A stretch of DNA of 64,000 nt from assembly GCF_020520425.1 (NCBI RefSeq), contig NC_079489.1, forward strand, positions 18,066,001 through 18,130,000, written 5' to 3'. The position numbers and the translations under genes are program-made. Every line of letters starts with the position of its first letter. Positions within the stretch are counted from its first letter, which is position 1. The notes below the pieces were generated by a model. It was not told the DNA's origin, did not search any database, and was given only the letters and a program-made list of their open reading frames with translations. Of this stretch, positions 33,041 to 43,600 are shown piece by piece. The stretch comes from Spinacia oleracea (taxonomy: Eukaryota > Streptophyta > Magnoliopsida > Caryophyllales > Amaranthaceae).

Positions 33041-33401
33041 AACGATTTTTGTACCCGTGGAGAACTGAAGAAGATTTTTATCTGATTCAACTAATTAATG
33101 TGATGGTAGAACTGATACTCCTTGCTATCCAATATAAACTTTTACCAACGATTCAATTTTACGGTAGTCTTTTAGATATGCGATCCTGGATTGTAGAAAA
33201 CTAAAAGAAAAGTCGTCTTCCAAGGATAGGAGAACATTCCTTGTCTTTCGAGGGAAGAACATCCTTGTATGGGGAGGAAGCATTATTATAAGTCTAAAAA
33301 CAAAAACGAAGCAAAAAGAACACAAAATTCAAATTCGTTTTCCCTGGTATAAATTGATGAAAGCCCCTTGAAGTTTCTCTGATGTAGAGGTAGGGTTTGT
33401 C

Positions 33402-34515
33402 ATTTTATGCCCCGACCTCTAATATAATTCAAGTATTAAATCATACTTAGCAGCGAAAATACCCTAGTTGGTCGGGATTTTACTGTCGTACCTCCTTCTT
33501 GGAAGGTATAAGGCGACAATAAACCTTGAATAATCAATCATCCTATTACTTTAAGATGCTACATAATCTCATTAAAACTTAATATAACCTAAGTTAACTT
33601 AAGTATTACTAGGTGAACTTGTCTTAATGAAATCCCCGCCACTTTGTACGTATTTCCTTGGTTCCAACAGTACCTAAATAAGGGAAACTTAAAACGGTGA
33701 GCCGAGAACTCAGTAACAAACTACTCTAGTATCGTAACATCATTTAAACTCATTTTAATTGATAAAACAAGGAGAATATAATATAGTAAAATATTTAACA
33801 AAACATCATTTCAGAAACATCATTTCTTTAATATTTTCCTTTTAACATAATTATTCTGGTCGTCAGAATTTTACAGGAAAACATGGTAGGACGTCTCCTA
33901 CGAACAGGGGAAGCCAGTGCTTCATAACAGGGGGAGTCAGTGCTCCATAACAAGGGAAGCCAATGTTTCATATCAGGGGGAACTTGGGTTCCATATCAGG
34001 GAAACCAATGCTTCATATCAGGGGAGCCTGGGCTCTATATTAGGAAGATTGACCAGGTCTTACAATTTCATTTATCATGTTTACATTTCTTTAAAAGGAA
34101 TGATAATCAGGAAAACTCAAGCGTTCATGATATTCCTGATTATCAGGGAAGCCAATGCTTCATATCAGGAGGAGCCTGGGCTCTATATTAGGAAGATTGA
34201 CCAGTTCTTACAATTTCATTTATCATGTTTACATTTCTTCAAAAGGAATAATAATCAGGAAAACTCAAGCGTTCAGGATATTCTAGTAAAGTAATAAAAT
34301 CTCATCATTTCATAAAATCATTTCTTTCCGGAATATTATTTCATCAAATCAATACTTTTCATAAAGATGCATTCTCATAAAACAATTCAATCAAATCATA
34401 CTTGAAATCCCGCAAATCATAAAACACGTTATAAACATCAATCATAACATCATTCGCACATAAATTTATTTTGAAGGGATTGCGGGTACTAGCAATAGCA
34501 GTTACCTTGATAAGA
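33402..34515 (-). mobile_element. LTR fragment related to the 14249-17035 LTR
   Basis: GCCCCGACCTCTAATATAAT at the start and GGATTGCGGGTACTAGCAAT near the end match, in order, about the first 1 kb (plus-strand coordinates) of the LTR at 14249. The rest is missing. It includes the hairpin-repeat array and an internal 148-bp duplication (34041 and 34189). No second LTR or interior. A fossil fragment. Confidence 0.75.
33903..34186. repeat. Second array of 22-23-bp hairpin repeats
   Basis: Six units from 33903 to about 34038 and two more at 34141-34186 have the same design as the array at 14720. Paired half-sites include GAAGC..GCTTC and GGAAC..GTTCC; several have G-T wobble instead of mismatch. 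Confidence 0.75.
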
Positions 34516-34648
34516 GGTTCGATAAACCCTTCCTTTAGTCATTAGTAATGTAACAAATCACGAAACTTAACTAGGCAAAGGTTCCTCTTGGGCACATGAG
34601 CCGAGGAGCTTCATCCTCTTTACATAGAAGATGAATACTATCTATCTA

Positions 34649-34965
34649 TCTATACTATATATTAAAAGGCGTTTCCAAAGAAGTTTATGTGCCACGTGGC
34701 GCTCTGCTTGTGATTATTTCATTTCCCGTAAACTTCATATATTTAAAAATGTAGCATGTATAAGACTCGAACCCGCGACCTCACGTTTAAACACTAAAGT
34801 GTTTACCATCGAGCTAAAATACATTGCATGCTATCATTGTAAAAAAAATGATACTAATAAATGTAATAAAAAGGAACTGATTAATAATATTTTCAAATAC
34901 GAAGTAAGAATAATATAAATGTTACTAATGCAGTAACACGGGCATCTCCCGGGCCTAAAAACTAG
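34649..34965 (+). mobile_element. Short non-autonomous Helitron (317 bp)
   Basis: Starts TCTATACTATATATTAAAAG after an A, ends CTAG before a T. Just inside the 3' end is a hairpin-forming CACGGGCATCTCCCGGGCC. All three Helitron marks are met, with no target duplication. A TATC microsatellite abuts the 5' end. Confidence 0.85.
34761..34822 (-). repeat. tRNA-like segment inside the Helitron
   Basis: The minus strand has TAGCTCGATGG (A box) and, about 40 bases on, GGTTCGAGTCT (B box) after GGTCGCG. It looks like a decayed tRNA or SINE head carried by the Helitron. Confidence 0.55.
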
Positions 34966-35023
34966 TTTCTCTTAAAAAAAAAGAATCTTCTCCTTTATTT
35001 CTACAACAATGAGGAGTCATCTT

Positions 35024-35046
35024 AAAAAAAAAAAAAAAAAAAAAAA
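35024..35046 (+). repeat. Poly(A) run
   Basis: About 23 A residues. It could be the tail of a retrocopied sequence, but nothing recognisable precedes it. Confidence 0.6.
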
Positions 35047-35179
35047 TGCTAAGTGGATGGTACGTGTTTCCTCTCGATTACTCAATAATCATGCTCTAAC
35101 AATCCATGCCAAATCGGTATTATTGAAGTTGACTTGTAGTGGTATTTCTTTTACCCATCCATGCCAACTCGGCATTACT

Positions 35180-35295
35180 CCCACTGCCGACCTAAATATG
35201 AGGCCCAAAAGGCCAGAAGGATAGCATAATTTCATCCACATTTGGATTATTTTCAATTAATTGTTACTATCTTTTTGTTCCTTTGCTATTTTGAG
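35180..35295. repeat. Dispersed repeat, copy 2
   Basis: Shares CCCACTGCCGAC, TTTCATCCACATTTGGA and TGCTATTTTGAGA in order with 18878-18980. Family unknown. Confidence 0.55.
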
Positions 35296-35610
35296 AATTG
35301 AGACACATAAAATGATAAAAACCATTGAAAACAATAAAACACTATTTTATCCACTTTTTGAAATTTTGGTAAATCTCATTTCCAAACAAAATCTCATCAC
35401 AAAAAATGAACCTAGGTGTCCATAGATAAACCCCCATCTTTTTGAAAATTTAAATATTATCCAAAAAAAAAAAAACCTGTCATCACAAAATAAAGGACAG
35501 GTGTCTTTACCTAAAATTTTTATGATCCTAATCCATCACACATTCCAACGGTCATTATCCTTTACACTTTCTAGAAGCAAACTCTCTCTCATTCCCAAAA
35601 ACAGGAAAAA

Positions 35611-35618
35611 TATAAAAG
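35611..35618 (+). promoter_or_regulatory. Putative TATA box of the thioredoxin gene
   Basis: TATAAAAG about 200 bases before the ATG, preceded by a CT-rich stretch common in plant core promoters. This implies a 5' leader of about 175 bases. Confidence 0.45.
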
Positions 35619-35820
35619 TAAACACCTTGAAAAACTTTACGTAAACCCTATTTTTTGCAAAATTTCAATTGAGAAATTTGAGACTTTTCCCTGTTCATCC
35701 CCAAATCTGCCCTCTACCCATCCCTTATCTCCAACGCAATTCGAAACCCTTTTCTTCAGTTCCTGAAATAATCCCTATTTCATCAACTATACTTTAGGGC
35801 TTTTTTCATCTGGGTTTTTA

Positions 35821-37818
35821 ATGGCGGATGTTCTAAGAAAATCCATCGTTTTCTCTCCAAAAACTTCTCATCGTAATAATCATAGCAAACGTAAATTTTT
35901 TCCCATCAAATGTTCATTTCCTGCAAATAATGGAGGCAGATTAGTTGGGATTTCTTCGAGGAGTAGTTTTGGTGGTGTGGGAACTGCGGTTGATCAAAAT
36001 CGCAATATTTGGTCTCAAAAATCGAGGAACTTCCAATCAATTGGTGCCAAGGTTTGTGAAAATTTTCTGGGTTTCTTTATTTTTATGGAATTTTGACACC
36101 CATGTCGTTTAATTTCCTCTCTGTATATGAATCTGATTGATTAGGTTATTAATTGATCATTAAACCTTCAAATAGCATATACTTGTTTAAATTTTTTATT
36201 GTTTACCTTTGTTGGTAGATAATTAGATATATGTCCCTTTTGGTATCCTTGATTATTGCTTGGTCTGAGGAGCTGGTAAATTTTCAATTTATGGGGTTTG
36301 TTTTTATCAATTCCAAAGTCAAGTTGGGCTCCAGCTTGTGAAAGAGGGATTATTTGTCAAAATATGTCTTTGTGTCATTGTATGTGCGTGGTTTGCTAGG
36401 ACTTGTGTTTTGTGGTATGATAAGAGTGTTTTGAAAAGATTCGCCAGAATCGCCAGTTAGGTGGTGTAGGGAGGTCAAGCTGTATGAATTCTGCCTATAA
36501 GAGTACAAGGAGGTAAGTTGTATGAATTCCGCCATCAGGTGCAATCAAGAGGGGGTACAGGGATGTTGGTGTTGTGTGAATTCTGCCATTATGGTTTGTC
36601 GAAAAACTAATTTCAGAGGTCATGGCTGACAATCTGTGGAATTTGGATCTCTTGGATCTTTATGGCTTTGCTTTTGTCCATTGTTGCAATTTGTCTACCT
36701 GCTTTGTTCGAAGTTATACTATTGAGCCTATGTTCACTCTCTCTGGTTGCCAAGTGTGGCTTGTAATCTCATGTTTAGATAAGTTGGAAGGTTGAGTACT
36801 GCTCTTGCAGTAGTACTTAGTCTTTATTTGTAATGAATGCAGATGGGTCTTAGCATTGGCAAAGCACATAAGTGGTGGGAGAAAGGACTTCAACAAAATA
36901 TGAGAGAGATAACTTCTGCAGAAGACCTAGTGGATTCTTTACTAAATGCAGGAGATAATTTGGTTGTCGTTGATTTTTTCTCTCCTGGATGTGGAGGCTG
37001 CAGGGCTCTTCATCCTAAGGTACCTTCATTCTATCAATCTTACATAGGTTTTCCTCTGGTTTGTTATATTAATGTTAAAGGGTGAAGAATTTATTAGTGT
37101 AGTATTATTCTTGTTGACTGCTTGAATCCCTTTGTATAACTAATTATCTGTGTTGGTTTATGCAGTTATGTCAGTTGGCAGAGATGAACCCTGATGTTCA
37201 GTTTCTCCAGGTGAACTATGAGGAGCACAAATCCATGTGTTATAGCCTTAATGTTCATGTTCTCCCTTTCTTTCGGTTCTACAGAGGCGCTGAAGGTCGC
37301 GTGTGCAGCTTCAGCTGCACAAATGCCACGGTTAGTTTGCTTTTCTCACACTCCTCTTCCTGCTGCTAGACTTGGTTTGGTTTGGTTTGGTTAGACGAGT
37401 AATTTATTCTCATTGTGTCATTGAAAAGCTTTATAATTGGTTAGGGAAAATTAGTTTAGTTGGTACTCCGTAGTTGATAACTGATAGAATTATCCAAATA
37501 AATGTATTACAGATTAAGAAATTCAAGGATGCTTTAGCCAAGCATGGAACAGATAGGAGCAGCCTTGCTCCAACTAAAGGGCTGGACGAGAAGGAGCTCG
37601 TTGCTCTTGCTGCTAACAAAGAACTTTCATTTACCTACACATCAAAACCAGTGGAAGCGGAACCTGTACCTGAGCACCAAGAAGTTTTAGTCAATGCTGA
37701 CGATAAAGCTGCAGCGAAAGAGTCTCTTTCTTCCAACAGGAAAACTCTTGGCTCATCATCAACCTTAAGATCTGCTCAAGAGAACGAAGATAAAACTTTG
37801 GCCACTGCCAGGAGATGA
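35821..37818 (+). CDS. ACHT4: Chloroplast atypical Cys-His-rich thioredoxin (ACHT / thioredoxin-like 1)
   Basis: Four exons: 35821-36051, 36843-37019, 37166-37330 and 37513-37818, all with GT-AG junctions on codon boundaries, giving 292 aa. The first 77 residues are rich in Ser, Arg and Lys and poor in acids, as in a plastid transit peptide. The thioredoxin fold spans about 95-205, with the redox site CGGC at Cys127 and Cys130 in SPGCGGCRALHPK, NYEEHKSMC and the cis-Pro in VLPFFRFY. GCGGC instead of WCGPC is the ACHT mark. The C-terminal 90 residues are a low-complexity tail. By family knowledge ACHT proteins carry oxidising signals in the stroma, for example to 2-Cys peroxiredoxin or to ADP-glucose pyrophosphorylase. 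The ACHT4-like symbol rests on remembered similarity; a related family member is possible. Length and exon structure look intact. Confidence 0.93.
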
Positions 37819-38252
37819 TTTTAAGTGTCTTCCTGGCAATTTACTACTTGTACAGTACTGTAATATGTTTGTGGTGTGTATTTTTATTTTTATTTTTAAT
37901 ACCTGTAAAAATGAAATATCAACTGTGGCAGAGTTTGGGTTCGTTTTATTAGTCCAAACTTGCCATGTCTGTGGAATAGTACCGGAAAATTGGTCTGCCT
38001 AATGCAGCCTATATAGGGTCTGTTTTTAAGTCCCTGTGAAAGAAGAAAATTGAGAGGATGTTGAATAGGAGCACGAGGATGTGTGTTTATGTAGTTTTTC
38101 ACTTGGATGTGTCTTTTCGGAAAATTATACTCCGAACTTTGTATTTGGATTTGTACTATACTTTGTACCAAGTATGTGGCAATGTATTATGTTTGAAATT
38201 AGCTAACAATACATTGACATTTTCCGGCAAAAATAACCGTTTTATTGTAACC
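37819..38252. other. 3' UTR and downstream flank of the thioredoxin gene
   Basis: AT-rich with TTTTATTTTTATTTTTAAT near 37880. No other gene seen. Confidence 0.4.
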
Positions 38253-38260
38253 ATTGTATT

Positions 38261-38448
38261 CAGGGGCGAAGCATAATGTTGGACTAGGTAGGCCATGGCC
38301 CCCCTAAGGCCCAACCACACCTATTAAATAAAAGACTAACAAGTTAACATTAGATAGTCTCTATTGGACTGGCCCCCTTAAGCGGCTAAGCCTACTTGCT
38401 CAATTAGTGTTCGGCCCCCTTTGATAACCGAGTCTGGTTTCGCCCCTG
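38261..38448. mobile_element. hAT-type MITE (188 bp)
   Basis: Ends CAGGGGCGAAGC and the near-inverse TTTCGCCCCTG, with a perfect 8-bp target duplication ATTGTATT (38253-38260, 38449-38456). Body holds GGCCCCC-rich inverted segments. A clean, probably recent insertion. Confidence 0.92.
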
Positions 38449-38456
38449 ATTGTATT

Positions 38457-39806
38457 GCTGAAGAGTTGACTCTGAACTAGACCGAAAGTGCCAACCTCCA
38501 TGGCTCATCCCGGGCCCCACTTTTACGTTCCTCAAGCAGACGACGGTGGCCAACAAGCAGACCTTCTCAAGACAGTCATGCTGCATGGAGGTCTTACGCA
38601 CAATAATAAATAGAGCAGAAGAAAAAAAATATAATCCAACTCGTGCAGATGAGCAAATTTCAACAAATAATAGTAGGTTAAAAAAGAGTGCTCCAGAAAA
38701 ATTGATAATCGTCAAGTGTTAGATATTTTTTCGATGTTGAGGCCCTAACGTGTTTTATATGAGGCAACTTCCATGAGCATGTGTGTCTTTACTGATGCAT
38801 GTATCTTGCTGCAAGTTAGTATCATTGCGTGTTGTTTCCTCTGCTATTGTTGTGTTTAATGTTTGTTGCGCATACTGGATCAAGGCTCGGGGATTCAGGC
38901 GTCGCGTGGAAGGTTAAAAGGCCCGTCCGTGACAGATAGATCAAAGCAATGACCACCCTTTTGAAATAAGTCCAATTTTGCTATTATTCCTAGATAGTCC
39001 CAATTATGATGCATATTTCACTAATGTGGTCCCTATGACTTATAACCTACTAAACCGGTTGATAATTATTATTATTTTTGGAAAATGCAAAAGTTTTTAT
39101 CACACCTTCAAAGACCATATTTCCAAATTTTTAATTTCTGTAGTAGATAGTTTCCTCTCTTTCATGTTCTTCTCATTACCTCCAAGTCCACACCATAACA
39201 GGTCGGTCAATGTAGACTTTTTTTTAAGAAACATAATGACAACTAACTCCTTTTGTCCATCAAGAGTACGTGTCCTTCGCTATGACTCTGTCTTAGCCAA
39301 GACTTGCCAAATAGGTCGGTCAATGTGGTTTCAAGCTGAGTAAGTTTGAGTTTGAATTGAAATTAGATATCTCGATCGGTCCACTCCTTTTTCACAAGTC
39401 AAGTTGTTTCGTCAATGAAGGAATAACATTTATCATATTGGAATAGCTAGCTGGAGGTACAAGTACAAAGGTGATGAAATTTGACCGATAAAGGTCATGT
39501 ACCAAGCACAATTCAGATTAACAACCCAGCAATGAAGTACTCAAAATTCATCAAAATTGCTCATTAATGAAATTAAAATTAACTGAACTATGGTTGTTGG
39601 TAGTCACCATTCACTAGTTTGGGTTGATAGGTTTTCCATGTAGTTAAACACCCCTACTTGACTACACTACCATGGTATGAATCATTGACTCAAAAGGCTT
39701 AAACTGGACACCTTGGTTAACAACTTGTTGATCTTCATCAATTTGATAAGAGATTAATTGTCCATTATCGATCATCACGCAAAGAGACGTGGAGGAAGTG
39801 TAAATG
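38457..39806. other. Intergenic DNA between thioredoxin and inverted-repeat element
   Basis: Mixed sequence with no recognised gene. ORFs at 38404-38715 (minus) and 38978-39343 (plus) lack motifs and look fortuitous. GTCGGTCAATGT recurs near 39203 and 39315. Confidence 0.3.
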
Positions 39807-40044
39807 AATATCTGATATGTATTTCACAAATACATATCACCCACTAAACGAAAAAATAGAGATAAGACAAACGTAAGGACAAAATCAATTTTTTTTGAAA
39901 ATGACATCCGTTTTTGGGAAATGGCATTGATTTTTGAAAAATGGCATCTGTTCTTTGAAAAATGGCACATTCTTTCATTTTTGTCTTATCTCTATTTTGT
40001 CGTTTAGTGGGGTGATATGTATCTTGAAATACATATCAGATATT
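39807..40044. mobile_element. Hairpin MITE with internal 21-bp repeats (238 bp)
   Basis: Arms of about 70 bp: AATATCTGATATGTATTT, CACCCACTAAACG and ATAGAGATAAGACAAA on the left are mirrored on the right. The loop holds three to four copies of a 20-22-bp unit (AAATGGCAT then TTTTTGAA). No clear target duplication, so the superfamily is open. Confidence 0.7.
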
Positions 40045-40659
40045 GGCCTCTTCGCCATCGCCCCTCAATTGTAAATTTGTGTTTTTAAACCACAAAAATT
40101 GTCCTTTAATTAAAATAATGTGCTTTTAACCCTGTTGCATGTAGAGCTACATACAACCGGATACACCTTTTAATTTTTGACCCTCTCAAGACATTACCAA
40201 ACTAAGCTAGTTGACATCTCCACTATTGAAAAGCCAGCGTATCTTTTTTTATTTGTTATTTATGTCAGTTTGACCATCTACTCCAAGTTAGGCTAGTTTG
40301 TAGCTAATTATATGATAGTTTTCGATTATAAGCCTTCTGTCTCACAATTCATGTACCATTATTTTCATAGGGTTTTCGATTAATGAAGTGTCTTCATTTG
40401 TCCGTCTAAAATACTTTCTTTTCTTACATAAAGGCCCCAAAGGAAAGGGGGTGCAACCATCCATGGAAGTCAGTCTAAAAGTTCCATGTGATATAAAATG
40501 GCTAAATCATTAGATTCAACATTTCCATAAATAAGGAGACAAATAATCAAAAACTGTGTTTGTAAATCACTGCACATCAATGAGGCGGCTTGAAGATGGG
40601 CGTTTCCTTCAGCTGATGCAACGATGGGCAATTGAGAGGGGCAGCACTAATTGTTTAAC

Positions 40660-43600
40660 TTAGCATGCTGCACTTTCAAATGGAGGCAAGCCCCATTCTG
40701 CAGGATTCAAGTCTGTTAAAGATTTCAGAACCTGATCAGCAACTGCGTGATAAGAACTATCCAACCTTGGATCAGGAACCATAATCACAGACCTGCATAG
40801 GAAAATTCAGTCCATAGGAATTACAAACAAACAAATTCAACTATTCAAGTACCGAAAATAAATTTCCATAGGGACTCAGATAACATGTCCATACAGCAAG
40901 CTAGAATTAGATACCATAACAATATTTTCTTTTAAAGTTAAACAATTATAAGACATATTCAGTTCTCAGGTTCTTAGTTATATTATCCCTCCAATAATGT
41001 CCAAAATCTAAGAGTTACGATGGTTAACCAGATTTCATGTCATTTCAGGTCACAAGAACAGGCTACAAGCAATTTTACACTTCTTCCAGGAAATTAAACT
41101 GACTAACTGGTCTAACTCAAACAATTCCACGCACCATTCAGACGCTTTTTTTATGTGCTTACCCTTTCACTACAAGAAACTTTTAACTCAAACCATATAC
41201 ACTTACATTTCAGCATTTTTGGCAGCTTGAACTCCTGAGGGTGCATCTTCAAATACAAGACAAAGCTTTGAGTCTATAGGTCCACCCTGCTCATAAAATA
41301 GGCTCTTTTAACATGATGCAAATTTACAAATTAAATTTTTTGTAGTAGTAGACACTAGTACAATCCTTCTGGCTTCAATAACTTTTTTTTTTAAAGCTCA
41401 TAATAATGAGAAGGTGAATTATGCTTACCTCAAATCTTCTGGCAGCTGCCAAAAATACATCAGGAGATGGCTTTCCTTGCTTAACTTCTGGATCATCTCC
41501 GGTAACGATATGATGCATTAAAGCAAATAGTTCTGTATGTCTTTGAGTTTTCAGCTCAAAATGCCGTTTGTGGGACCTACAGTGTTCAACACATCAATGA
41601 TCAAAAGTTACTCTATATTACACATACAGGTCAAGATAGGTGAAGGATCCGAGTAAGCATAAGTTCTACTTGTCCCACGTATAGCATTTAGTAGGCAAAA
41701 AAAAGAAGCAATGCCTCTAATATCGATCCCACAACTGGCAATTGGCAGGGGATACTACTTAGAGAGGTGCGCGAGTTTTTAACCTCACTTTAATTCTTTG
41801 GAGGCTAGAAGGACTGTTTCGGAAAACTAGAACAGTAAATTTGAGTAAAATCACCATGTCCAACTGTCACAATAAATGAATCCCATCGGTAATTACATTA
41901 GAAATAGCCTCTATAGTCTATACATATTTGATCTTTTGGGTAAAGCCACACAAATCTAATCCTCCCTAAGTGGACAGAAGTTTCCTGCATTATAGTATGA
42001 TGCAGGACTAAAAAACATAAAACTCTAAATCCATTACCATTCAAATCTAAGTGGAATTCTTGCCCCTAAAGATGACTCATGACACTTGGCATACATTTCC
42101 ATTAGAAGTTTTAGATAAGACCAAGCACTCAATGCTAATTTCCTTCAAAATATTTAATCTCTAGGACAAACATTTCGGAAAGTGAAGTCTTTTCCCTTCC
42201 TCTCCCCCCTCGTTCTAACACACTAAAAAAAGAGTGCATATAAGATGAAGAAACGGATTGTCTATGCAGCCTTGCAAGCACTTGTGTATTAGATTGGCAC
42301 GCACGAAACAAATCCCTTTGGACTGCTATGTTACCTATGCGCAAAGTCCTAGTGGAAAAGATTAAATTTGAGGTCTGTTGTAGGGCCTTTCATCTGATGA
42401 ATGAGAAGTGGTCAGCGGAGGATAGAGCTTGGTTGAATGCTCTAAAATCTTATCTGTTATTGGTTTATGCTTTGTGCTGACCGTTTGTTGCTGGCAAATT
42501 TTGCATCATTATTTATTGTTGGGTTTGAATCTGGCAGTGGTTGTGCTTGGTTTAGATGGACTGCTGTTGTAGTGTGTTGGGTGCAGCTGTTGTGTACTTG
42601 TGTTTTCAGTTCTGCAGTACTTGGTACTGCTGTGCTTCTGTTTTCTTGTGCTTCTGCAAGGTTTCTGTGCTGCAGTTGTTACTGCAATGTTGTCAACAGT
42701 CAGGAAGGGTGCAGGTGATGGTCATGGTGCTGGTCTGAAGTCAGCTATTGGTCAACTCAGGTCAGGTTTGACCTATGGGTCAGGTTTAGGTGGTTATGTG
42801 GTTATGCTGCTGTGGAGAGGTACTGATATGGTCTGAGGCTGCTGGGGCCAGTGACTGGTTCAGGTTGATGATGCAGGTGTTGGGCTGGGTTGCAGGATGC
42901 TATTGAGGTGCTGGTGTGGAAAGGCAGTCAGCAGTCAAAAGTGGAGAGTATCTTCTACATTGTTGTTGTCTTTACCATAGTTGACTTGTGCTGACTGTTT
43001 GGATCGCTTGCTTTTTTGAATTGCTGGTGTTGGATTTCAGTCAGTGTTGAGATTTAGTAAGGGCTACTCAGTCAGATGGGAAGCAGGCATGGTGCAGTTG
43101 GTTGAAGATCGTGCTGCAGTGCTGTTTTTTGTCACTTTGATCATAATTGGCAAGAGTTGACTTCTTGAGTTGTGATAATTTTTGAGTGCTTGTTTTGCTT
43201 AGTTTGTGTTGGTAGGAACGTATAGCTTGCTTTTGTTGGTTGTTGGTTTTGTGGATGTTTTTGTTCAATCACCCGTGTACATACATTTTCGTTACGACTT
43301 GTTAATATATTGCTTACTTACCAAAAATAAAAAAAGAGTGCAACATAACAATTTCTACCCCTACGCACAAATACACAGAAAGATTAGGTGACAGAGAAGA
43401 ACAATACCCAGTAGCGACACAGATTGGCACTTGATGTGCATGCAAATGTTTGATCAATCTTTCGACCCCTGTATCAGAAAAGTAAAGTAAGCCAATTGAA
43501 ACAGAAAACGCAAGATATAATTGAAACAGAATCAGAAGAAAAAAGTAAGCCAATTCAAAGTATCGTTAGGTTCACCATAGAAAGGAATAAATTTTAGTAT

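Noticed and set aside
38404-39343. ORFs of 103 and 121 aa
   Set aside because: No motifs; one overlaps the hAT MITE; composition is like surrounding non-coding DNA.
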